From positions 1 to 50,230 of the forward strand of contig DAIMGT010000021.1 in NCBI GenBank assembly GCA_036723735.1: a stretch of 50,230 nt of DNA, written 5' to 3'. Shown piece after piece: positions 1 through 7,905 of the stretch. Below the pieces are notes generated by a model. That model did not search any database. It saw only the letters and a list, made by a program, of their open reading frames with translations, and was not told the DNA's origin. The translations under genes and the position numbers were made by a program. This DNA comes from UBA4656 sp002405525 (GTDB lineage: Bacteria > Pseudomonadota > Gammaproteobacteria > Xanthomonadales > Ahniellaceae). Numbering within the stretch: position 1 is the stretch's first letter; each line of letters starts with the position of its first letter.

Positions 1-991
1 CGAAGCCGCCCGCGCCGGCATCGGGTGCGATGCCGTTGTTGCGCACCGACACCACGAGGTAGCCACCGTCGGCGTGGGCGCCGATCCAGACCTCGAGCGG
101 GGCGTCGGGCGGCGGCCGCGCGTGCCGCAATGCGTTTTCGACCAGCGGCTGCAGCAACAGCGAGGGCACGGGGACGGTCTCCAGCGCGCGCGGGATGTCA
201 ACCGACACCCGCAGGCGGTCACCGAGCAGCACCTCGTGCACCGACAGGTACTGGGCGACCAGCCGGCGCTCCTCGCCCAGCGGGTGCACCGAGCTGCGGC
301 GCGCCATCAGTGCGCGCAGCAGGTCGCCCAGCCGGCACAGCGCACGATCGGCGCGCTCGGCGTCTCGGTAAACGATCTCGCTGATCGCATTGAGCGTGTT
401 GAAAAGCATGTGCGGCTCGATCTGGCCGGCCAGCGCGTCGAGTCGCGCCTGGATCAGGCTGCGTTCGCGGGCGTGCTCACGGACCTGGGCGTGCCAGGCG
501 GCGATCGCGGCGGCGGCCGCGCCGTAAAGGATGAGGTTGATCGGTCCGCGATACAGCGCCTCCAGCAGCAGCATGTCGGACCACGACGGCAGGTCCAGCG
601 CGGGGTGCAAGGTGAGGCGCAACCAGAGCCCGCCGACCAGATGGCCGACCGAGTTTGCCGCTGCGATGCCGACGGCGGCCGCAGCATGTGCAGCGAGCAC
701 GCGCCACGACGGTGGCCAGTGCAGCGGATGGCGGCGCAGCATCGCTAGTAGCAGTGGCGTTGCGGCTAGCCACAGCAGGCTCTCAAGTAGTGCGTCTAGC
801 AGAAGGCAGCCGATGCCGACCGGTTGCAGCGACACGCGGTCGAGCAGGATGCGCAGCGGCAGGAACAGCGACAGCGGCAACATCCACAACGCCCACCAGC
901 GTATTGCATCCCAGGCCATCCGCCGCCACGCCGCAGACGGAGGTGCGGCATGCACCGGGACGGGATGCGGGGCGCCGATTGAATCGGCCAT
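1..991 (-). CDS. LytS/YpdA-type sensor histidine kinase (3' end cut by window)
   Basis: Membrane sensor kinase of the His_kinase (PF06580) class that normally phosphorylates a LytTR-type response regulator. Reading from the ATG at 991, the N-terminal ~170 residues hold about four hydrophobic segments. The phospho-acceptor motif IEPHMLFNTLNAI has its histidine at residue 194, and the N-box LLLQPLVENALRHA of the HATPase domain follows about 95 residues later. The frame is open to base 1, so the G-boxes and C-terminus lie outside the window. In this family the regulator gene usually follows the kinase, so it is probably just beyond the left edge. It is divergent from the oxidoreductase at 1169, and the gap between them contains 21-bp tandem repeats. 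Family assignment is firm; the signal is unknown. Confidence 0.88.
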   Translation of the reverse strand, partial: MADSIGAPHPVPVHAAPPSAAWRRMAWDAIRWWALWMLPLSLFLPLRILLDRVSLQPVGIGCLLLDALLESLLWLAATPLLLAMLRRHPLHWPPSWRVLAAHAAAAVGIAAANSVGHLVGGLWLRLTLHPALDLPSWSDMLLLEALYRGPINLILYGAAAAAIAAWHAQVREHARERSLIQARLDALAGQIEPHMLFNTLNAISEIVYRDAERADRALCRLGDLLRALMARRSSVHPLGEERRLVAQYLSVHEVLLGDRLRVSVDIPRALETVPVPSLLLQPLVENALRHARPPPDAPLEVWIGAHADGGYLVVSVRNNGIAPDAGAGGF

Positions 992-1058
992 GGCGCGAGT
1001 TCCGGATCTGTGGCGTAGCGCAGGGTAGCGTGAAGCGCCTGTTCCCGGCATCCAATTG

Positions 1059-1121
1059 GTCCCGCGCCAGCCGACGTTTGTCCCGCGCTGCCCAACGTTC
1101 GGCCCAGGCCAGCCGATGCCG
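1059..1121. promoter_or_regulatory. three 21-bp imperfect tandem repeats, candidate LytTR-type operator
   Basis: Three consecutive 21-base units start at 1059, 1080 and 1101. The first two share GTCCCGCGC at the 5' end and an ACGTT core near the 3' end. The third (starting GGCCCAGGC) keeps CAGCCGA at the same place as unit one. LytTR response regulators typically bind direct repeats with one to two helical turns between half-sites, and the adjacent gene at 991 is a LytS-type kinase. Binding is inference; the repeat period is directly visible. Confidence 0.5.
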
Positions 1122-1168
1122 GGTGTCCGGGCTCCCTAAAGTTGATGCTCACACTCCGGAGGTTACCC

Positions 1169-2212
1169 ATGATCCGCCCCCTGTTGCTGTGCCTGCTTCT
1201 GGTCCTGCTGCCATTCGGGGCGCAGGCCGACGTGCAACACATGGAGGCCGTACGCTATGCGCGCTACGGATCGCCCGATGTGCTCAAGGTGGTCAAGGCG
1301 CGCGCGCCCGAGTTGCGGAAGGGCTTCGTTCGCGTGCAGGTCCATGCTGCCGGCGTCAACACGATCGACTGGAAGATTCGCAAAGGCGGGACGTTCACGG
1401 GCTTTCCTTACCCGCCACCGCTCATTCCCGGGTACGACTTTTCCGGCGTGATCGACGCAGTCGGAAAGGACGTCGAAGGGTTCGCGGTCGGCGACGAGGT
1501 ATTCGGCATGCTGCCGCTCGAAACCCCGGGCGCGTACGCCGAGTACGTCGCGGTCGACGCACGCGCGATCGCTCGCAAGCCCGAGGGGGTGTCGCACACG
1601 GTCGCCGCGGCCTTGCCGATGCCAGCACTCACCGCTTCGCAGGCCTTGTTCGGCAACGCCAAGCTCCAAGCCAAACAGACCGTCCTAATCCACGGCGCGG
1701 CGGGTGGCGTGGGCCACATCGCCCTGCAACTCGCAAAGGCAAGCGGCGCGCATGTGATCGCCACCGGATCGACCGGCCGGCAGGAGTTCCTGCTCGGCCT
1801 CGGCGCGGACCAATTCGTGGACTACACCGCGCAGCCGTTCGAGCAGGTGGTGCGCGATGTCGACGTCGTGCTCGACACGGTCGGCGGCGACACGCTCGCG
1901 CGCTCCTACGGCGTGCTCAAGCCGGGCGGTATCCTGGTCAGCCTGGTTGAGCCGCTTGACGAGCGCGAATTGCGACGCCGCGGCATTCGCGGCGAGATGA
2001 TCTTGGTCGCGCCCAGCGGCAAGATGCTCGAGGTCGTCGCGCGGGAGCTGACGGCGGGACGGCTGCGCGTCGAGATCGAGCAGGTCTTCCCGCTGGCCGC
2101 GGCCGCAACGGCCCACCGGCGCAGCGAGACGCGCCGCGTGCAGGGGCGCCTGGTGCTGTCGCTGCTGCCCGATAAATTGTCCGATGCAGCCGGCGGGGGG
2201 TCGCGCCCATGA
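1169..2212 (+). CDS. NAD(P)H quinone oxidoreductase-like (zinc-free MDR family) with signal peptide
   Basis: Medium-chain dehydrogenase/reductase of the quinone oxidoreductase branch, 347 aa from the ATG at 1169. A GGAGG at 1158-1162 sits six bases upstream and fixes this start; an upstream TTG at 1142 in frame is less likely. The GroES-like N-domain carries the usual VHAAGVNTIDWK stretch and the Rossmann domain has the nucleotide-binding HGAAGGVGHIALQLAK motif. Unusually, residues 1-21 look like a Sec signal peptide (MIRP, a run of leucines, then an AQA cleavage site) placed before the normal family start (MEAVRYARYGSPDVLK). No zinc ligands are seen. The stop overlaps the start of the AraC regulator by four bases, so the two are probably co-transcribed. 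Confidence 0.85.
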   Translation: MIRPLLLCLLLVLLPFGAQADVQHMEAVRYARYGSPDVLKVVKARAPELRKGFVRVQVHAAGVNTIDWKIRKGGTFTGFPYPPPLIPGYDFSGVIDAVGKDVEGFAVGDEVFGMLPLETPGAYAEYVAVDARAIARKPEGVSHTVAAALPMPALTASQALFGNAKLQAKQTVLIHGAAGGVGHIALQLAKASGAHVIATGSTGRQEFLLGLGADQFVDYTAQPFEQVVRDVDVVLDTVGGDTLARSYGVLKPGGILVSLVEPLDERELRRRGIRGEMILVAPSGKMLEVVARELTAGRLRVEIEQVFPLAAAATAHRRSETRRVQGRLVLSLLPDKLSDAAGGGSRP

Positions 2213-3231
2213 GTCTCGCCAGCGACGACCGGCACTCGCCCGACGCTTGCGCGGCGTGGCGCGAAACGCGTCCGACGGATGCGGTCCTTCGCTTGCGGGT
2301 TCGCGACGTGCGCCGGGAGGGCCCACTCCTGCCCGCGATGGATGGCGGGCCCTCCGTCAACGCCTCCGATGACGGCGTGGCCACCCTGCTGCTGGCCGAT
2401 GGACCCCTGAAACTGGCGCGGAACCACGGCGGTCCCGCGAGCCTCTGGGTCGCAACGCGCGGTTGCCTTCGCGTCTTCATCGATGGCGATTGGCTGGACC
2501 TGCCGGCCAGCGAGCCGTTCTTCAGTTGCGATGGCGAGCCGATGACGGTCGGCGCACTCTCCGAATCGCAGGCGCGAGCCGTCGGGCTGGTGCTTCCGCG
2601 CGCGCTTCGCGAACGCCTGCTGCCGGAGGCCCGCGCCGCCGACCTGCTCGGCGCGGTGAGCCAACGCCTGTCGGGCGCCCACGATCTCGGCGCAGCGCTC
2701 GCGCGTTTCGCCCTGCGCCACGGTGTCGCACAGCCTTCCGCGACGGGGATGGACGGCGCCTTGCGCGAGCTCGTCCAACTGCTGCTGCGCGAAGCCCTGC
2801 GCTGCGATGCCCTGGTGGAGCGCTGCCCGGGACGCACGCGCGCACGGCGGCTCGCGTCCTACGCCGCGCTGCTGCGCGTGCATCGGCACATCGCCTCGGG
2901 CGTCGGGGTGGGCATGCCGCTGCGCCGGGTCGCCGAGATGGCCGGCATGTCGCACTGGCACTTCCTGCGCGTGTTCCGCGACGTGTTCGGCGAGACACCC
3001 CATGCCATGGCCACGCGCTGCCGCCTCGACCTCGCCCGGCGGCTGGTCGAAGGCACGGCGATGCCGCTGGCGGCGATCGGCGACCGCATCGGCATCCGCA
3101 GCCCGTCGACGTTCTCGCAGTACCTCCGGCAGCACTTCGGCATGACCGCGCGCGAGCTGCGCGCGGCCCGCCTGCCCGCGTCGCACCACCGCGCGGCGAA
3201 ACCTTCGACGGCTGCATCGCCCGCCGGTTGA
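2209..3231 (+). CDS. AraC-family transcriptional regulator
   Basis: 340-aa regulator with an N-terminal effector region and a C-terminal double helix-turn-helix from about residue 220. The motifs LRRVAEMAGMSHWHFLRVF and the second-helix stretch IGDRIGIRSPSTFSQYLRQ followed by FGMTARELR are the AraC/XylS signature. Its ATG overlaps the stop of the upstream oxidoreductase (ATGA), which suggests translational coupling and that it may control that gene or the downstream receptor remnant. The ligand cannot be deduced from the N-terminal domain, which has no strong family motif that I recognise. The tail after residue 325 is low-complexity and probably disordered. Confidence 0.9.
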   Translation: MSLASDDRHSPDACAAWRETRPTDAVLRLRVRDVRREGPLLPAMDGGPSVNASDDGVATLLLADGPLKLARNHGGPASLWVATRGCLRVFIDGDWLDLPASEPFFSCDGEPMTVGALSESQARAVGLVLPRALRERLLPEARAADLLGAVSQRLSGAHDLGAALARFALRHGVAQPSATGMDGALRELVQLLLREALRCDALVERCPGRTRARRLASYAALLRVHRHIASGVGVGMPLRRVAEMAGMSHWHFLRVFRDVFGETPHAMATRCRLDLARRLVEGTAMPLAAIGDRIGIRSPSTFSQYLRQHFGMTARELRAARLPASHHRAAKPSTAASPAG

Positions 3232-3314
3232 TGCGCCTTCGACGCGCGTCGGGTGGTCTGCGAATTCGATCCCGACGCGCGCAGTCCTCCCCGGCGAACC
3301 GACCGGGGGCCCCG

Positions 3315-5790
3315 ATGCACCCCCTGCGAGGAGAACCTCCCTTGCCCCCCTCGCGACTCCATCGATCCATCGTCGCCGCCCTGTACGGGGCGGCTGCCGC
3401 CACCTTCGCCCCGCCGCTGCACGCCCAGCAGGCCGAAAGGGAAGCCGAGACGCTCGGGACCATCACCGTGGTGGGCTCGCGCATCAAGCGCACCGACATC
3501 GAGACCTCGCAGCCGGTGTTCGTGCTCGAGCGCCAGGACCTGCAGCGCACCGGCCTGACGTCGGTCGGCGACATCCTGCAGGACCTCTCGACCAACGGCG
3601 CCGCGGCGAACACCACGTTCAACAACGGCGGCGTCGGCACCACCGCGGTCGACCTGCGCGACCTCGGAGCCGGCCGCACACTGGTGCTGGTCAACGGCCG
3701 CCGCTGGGTGCGCAACCTGGGCGGCTTCGTCGACCTCAACACGATTCCGGTCTCCATCATCGAGCGCATCGAGGTGCTCCGCGACGGCGCCTCGGCGATC
3801 TACGGCTCCGACGCGATCGCGGGCGTGATCAACATCCCCCCCCGTGACAACTACGACGGCGCCGAGGCCCTGGCCTACATCGGCGAGAACGAGGAAGGCG
3901 ACGGCAAGACCGAGTTCTACGACTTCACCATCGGTTCGTCGACCGACCGCGCTTCCGCGGTGCTGAACGCCTCCTAAACCAAGCAGGAGCCGATCTTCGC
4001 CGGTGCGCGCGAGATCTCGGCCGTGCCGCTGTCGGGCTTCGGCGGCAACAACGTCAACGTCGGCGCGTCCTCGACCACGCCGTTCGGCCGCTTCGGTCGT
4101 CCGGGCGTGCCGGGCACCGTGGTGCTGATCCCGGGCCGCCCGGGCACCTCGCCGACCGACTTCCGCACCTTCAACGCCTCGACCGACGGCTTCAACTTCG
4201 CGCCGGACAACTACCTCGCCACGCCGCAGGAGCGCACCGCGGTCTACGCGCAGGCCCGCTACAACATCACCGACAACATCCGCTTCAGCACGACGGCGAT
4301 GATCAACGAGCGCCGTTCGTCGCAGCAGTTGGCGGCGATCCCGTTCACCCTGGGTCCGATCTTCGGCAACACGGTCACCGTGTCGCCGCAGAACTTCTTC
4401 AACCCGTTCGGCGTCGGGTCACCCGCGCCCAGTACCGCAATACGATCCAGCCGCGCCAGTTCATCCAAGACAGCGACAGGTTCTACTTTTCGGGCGGCCT
4501 CGACGGCGCGTTCGACCTGCTCGACCGTTCGTTCTCGCGGGACGTGAACGACATCTACACCGACAACGAGCAGAACGACCTGACCTTCGGCCAGTACGAC
4601 CTGAACCGCCTGCGCCAAGGCCTCGGCCCGTCGTTCCGTGACTCGTCGGGCGTGATCCGCTGCGACACCCCGACCGCCCCGATCGCGGGCTGCGTGCCGA
4701 TCAACCTGTTCGGCGGCCCGACGGGCTTCACCCAGGCGATGTCCGACTTCGCCGGCGTGACGCTGCAGGACACGTTCTACACCAAGCTGTACAACTACAC
4801 GGCCAACCTCATCGGCGACCTGTTCGATCTGCCGGCCGGCCCGATCGGTTTCGCCGTGGGCTATGAGTACCGCCGCGAGTTCGGCTTCGACCAGCCGGAC
4901 GCGATCACCGCCTCGGGCGCGACGACGGGCAACGCCCGCCTGCCGACCCGCGGTGGCTTCGCGCTGAACGAGTTCTACGCCGAGTTCAACATCCCGATCC
5001 TCAAGGGCCTGGCGTTTGCCGAGACCTTCGAGATCGCGATCGCGGCCCGCTACTCGGACTACTCGAACTTCGGCGACACCACCAACCCGAAGTTCGGCTT
5101 CCGCTGGAAGCCGTTCGCCGACCTGCTGGTCCGCGGCAACTACGCCGACGGCTTCCGCGCGCCGACGATCAGCGACCTGTTCTCGGACCAGTCGGATGCC
5201 TTCCCGGAGATCCAGGACCCATGCTCGGTGCCGTTCATCAACACCTCTCCGGTGGCCGTTCGCAACGCCTGCCGCAATGGCGTGAGCGGGATCACCGGCA
5301 CGCCGGCGGGTTACGAACAGGCCAACACGCAGATCCGCGTGACCACGGGCGGCAACCCGAACCTCAGTCCGGAAGAAGCCCGCAACAAGACGCTCGGCCT
5401 GGTCTACAGCCCGTCGTTCGTGGAAGGCCTCGACGTGTACCTCGACTGGTACAACATCGAGATCAGCAATGCGATCCAGGGCCTCGACCCGCAGTTCATC
5501 CTGAACTCCTGCTACAACGGCTCGAACCTCGCCAACTGCGCGCTCATCACCCGTGGTCCGGGCGGTGAGATCCTCGACCTGTTCGCCGGCACCGGCAACG
5601 CCACGATCGGCGGCTTCGAGACCGAAGGCTACGACTTCACCGTCGACTATCACTTCGAAACGACGTTCGGGCGCTTCCGCATCAATTGGGACACGGCCCA
5701 CGTCAGCTACTACGGCGACCTGGGCCAGCCGGAAGCGGGCGACATCCTGGCCGCTGGCTCGGCGTCGAACGGCAATCTCGTCGGGCGGCC
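3315..5790 (+). pseudogene. TonB-dependent receptor, broken by nonsense, frameshift and 3' truncation
   Basis: Outer-membrane receptor of the Xanthomonas type, no longer intact. The N-terminus has a signal peptide ending PPLHAQQ, a TonB-box-like TITVVGSRIKR, and a plug domain with LRDLGAGRTLVLVNGRR and IERIEVLRDGASAIYGSDA. The frame ends at TAA 3975-3977, where a single base change would restore the family tyrosine (NAS-Y-TKQ). It resumes in the same frame and then loses one base near 4416, after NPFGV. From there it continues in the next frame (VTRAQYRNTIQPRQF through GRFRINWDTAHVSYYGDL) to about 5790, where receptor similarity stops abruptly. The last barrel strands and terminal aromatic residue are missing. 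A TTG at 3342 behind GGAGAA is an alternative start. A C8 run lies at 3836-3843. Confidence 0.85.
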
Positions 5791-6328
5791 GCGTGAGGCC
5801 CGGCAGACAGGATACCCGGGGCAAAACTCGAAACACGACACGATGCCGCAACGCCCCTGCAGGGATGCGCTGGGGCCGAAGGTGGAAACGGGCGCGAGAA
5901 AGCGGGGGAACGCGCGCCGGCGCGACACTGCCGGGCACCATGTCTGCTCGCAAGCCCCCGATCTGCGTTGAACAGGGCGGTTGCGCGACCGCCGCCTGCC
6001 CGGAAGACTGATCGGAAAGGGCGGTTGAATCTCCTACACGCGAACGCCCCGTACCTGCCTGCACGGCATGCCGATGAGGTGACTTGGTCCGGACGGGACA
6101 CACACCAGGCGACCCGTAGCGGGTGGGAGTCTCCGACCGCCCGAAACACTCCTCGACACTGACTGCCGGCGTGGACGCCGCCCTGTTGACGTGGCCCAAG
6201 CCGGTCGCTGCCGCTCGCACGCCGCCCGCTCCGGCACAGATCTTGTCCGGGCCTCCCGTGTCCGGGCCTCACCGGCGCCAGATCGACCCAGTCGCGAAGG
6301 ATTTTCCGCTGTCCTTCCTCTAGACATC
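5791..6328. other. gene-free stretch between receptor pseudogene and sigma factor
   Basis: No open frame here has a recognisable product. The receptor frame continues to a stop at 5971, but the residues after about 5790 are unlike any receptor C-terminus. The right part must hold the promoter of the sigma-factor operon, although I see no confident -35/-10 pair. A direct repeat of TCCGGGCCTC occurs near 6247 and 6261. Confidence 0.5.
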
Positions 6329-6928
6329 ATGACCAGCATTCATCGGCATGACGACGACCTTGCCCGCGCTTCTGCAATCCTGCGCGGCGACGGCGCGGCG
6401 TTCACCGAGTTCTACCGGCAGGCCTTTCCTCGCCTCTACCGGTACGCCGTTCGCCACTGTGGAGACGCTGCATTGGCCGAGGAAGTCACGCAGCAATCGC
6501 TGGTGACAGCGCTGGAAAAGCTCGACGGCTATCGCGGCGAATCGAGCCTGTTGACCTGGCTGTTCACGATCGAACGCCGCCAGTTGGAAAGGCGCGGTGC
6601 CCTCGATGCGCGGGTGCTCACCGTAGAGGATGATGTAACGCTGAATGCGGCCCTCGCCGCGATCGCGCCGGACCAGGATGCCGATGCCGACCCTGCCCGC
6701 ATCGCATCTCGCAGCGAGATGACTCGCCGTGTGCATTCCGCGCTCGATCGCCTGCCGCCGCTCTACGCGGAATGCCTCGAAGCCAAGTACGTGCTCGGGC
6801 TGTCCGTGCGAGAGATGGCCGAGCGGCAGCGTCGCAGCGAGAAGGCCATCGAATCCACTTTGGGTCGCGCGCGGGAGGCCTTTCGTGACGTGTTCCTGAC
6901 ACTGACCGGAGGGGAGGTGTCGCAATGA
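6329..6928 (+). CDS. ECF-type RNA polymerase sigma factor
   Basis: 199-aa sigma-70 family protein with only regions 2 and 4. Region 2 spans roughly residues 25-90 (FTEFYRQAFPRLYRYAVRHC, then AEEVTQQSLVTALEKL and a TWLFTIERRQ stretch). Region 4 lies near residues 135-190 (LDRLPPLYAECLEAKYVLG, then VREMAERQRRSEKAIES). The ATG at 6329 is chosen because region 2 begins soon after it; the frame is open further upstream without family sequence. Its TGA overlaps the ATG of the FecR-like gene by four bases and the receptor follows, so this is a FecI/FecR/FecA-like signalling operon. It probably directs transcription of its own operon when the receptor is occupied. Confidence 0.92.
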   Translation: MTSIHRHDDDLARASAILRGDGAAFTEFYRQAFPRLYRYAVRHCGDAALAEEVTQQSLVTALEKLDGYRGESSLLTWLFTIERRQLERRGALDARVLTVEDDVTLNAALAAIAPDQDADADPARIASRSEMTRRVHSALDRLPPLYAECLEAKYVLGLSVREMAERQRRSEKAIESTLGRAREAFRDVFLTLTGGEVSQ

Positions 6929-7905
6929 GCGGACAAGAGGACGCAGGTGGAAAAGGTGACGCCGATCCGCTCTCCGGGCTGCTGCGCGCCGCTGGCGCGA
7001 GACCTGAGATCGACCCCATGACCGCAGAACGCGTCGAACGCAATGTACGCATGGCGTGGCAGGTTGGCGTTGCGCGTCGTCGCCGGCGTCGTCTTCTGTT
7101 CGCGGCAATGGCCGCGAGCATGGTGTCCGGGCTTGGCTGGTTGCTCCGCCCAAGCCCGGCGCCTGAGCCAGTCGATGTTGCGACACTGATCCACAGCACG
7201 GGCCTCACGCAGCGCCTGGACCACTCGGGCGCCACAACGCTTGGGCCCGGCATGCGCATTGCAGTCGGTCAGCGGGTCGCCACGGCGCCGAGCGCAAGCG
7301 CGCAGTTGAGCATCGCGCGACTTGACAGCCTGCGGCTCGATCGCGACAGCGAGATCCAGTTCAATTCAGCGGAGGACTTCGTGCTGCATCGCGGTGCGGT
7401 CTACCTCGACAGCGGCAGGGCCCGCGGCGGCGTGACGGTGCGTACCCCGCTGCTGGTGGTTCGAGACGTTGGAACGCGATTCCTGGTCCGCCGGGATCCC
7501 GATGGGCACGTGATGGTCGCCGTCCGGGACGGTGCCGTCGATGTGGCCGGCGAACTCGGGACCCGCCTCCGCGCCGGCGAAAAACTGCGAGTCGATGGCG
7601 ACGGAGCCGAACAGCGCGGGATCCTGACGCCATGGGCTGCCGAATGGAACTGGGCCCGCGCGGCGATGGCTCCGTTCGACCCCAAAGGCCGCACGCTGCG
7701 GGAGTTGATCGCGTGGTACGCGCACGAGGCGGGGCTGACGCTCGACAGCGCCGTCGATCCGTCACTGGATCGACGCCTCGATGCGACGGTGAGCGGCGAT
7801 TTCGCCGGTCTGGACGCCGAAGAACTGCTCGATCTCGCACGCGTCATGGGACCGATGCGAATCGAAATCGATCGCCGACAAGGACGACTGCATGTGTCGC
7901 CATAG
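6925..7905 (+). CDS. FecR-family anti-sigma factor / transmembrane sensor
   Basis: 326 aa. It has a cytoplasmic N-terminus of about 55 residues, an arginine cluster RRRRRR followed by one membrane segment (about residues 57-74), and then a periplasmic FecR domain (SAQLSIARLDSLRLDRDSEI, VRTPLLVVRDVGTRFLVR and VRDGAVDVAG). The C-terminal part, starting near LRELIAWYAHEAGLTLD, resembles the STN-like/FecR C-terminal domain that contacts the receptor signalling domain. In the family the N-terminus holds or activates the sigma factor and the periplasmic part senses the receptor. It overlaps the sigma gene by 4 bases and the receptor gene by 14 bases. Confidence 0.9.
   Translation: MSGQEDAGGKGDADPLSGLLRAAGARPEIDPMTAERVERNVRMAWQVGVARRRRRRLLFAAMAASMVSGLGWLLRPSPAPEPVDVATLIHSTGLTQRLDHSGATTLGPGMRIAVGQRVATAPSASAQLSIARLDSLRLDRDSEIQFNSAEDFVLHRGAVYLDSGRARGGVTVRTPLLVVRDVGTRFLVRRDPDGHVMVAVRDGAVDVAGELGTRLRAGEKLRVDGDGAEQRGILTPWAAEWNWARAAMAPFDPKGRTLRELIAWYAHEAGLTLDSAVDPSLDRRLDATVSGDFAGLDAEELLDLARVMGPMRIEIDRRQGRLHVSP

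Noticed and set aside
4259..6220. Long minus-strand open frame of about 650 codons opposite the receptor remnant
   Set aside because: It lacks family motifs and mirrors the codon structure of the receptor on the other strand; such frames are common in high-GC DNA.
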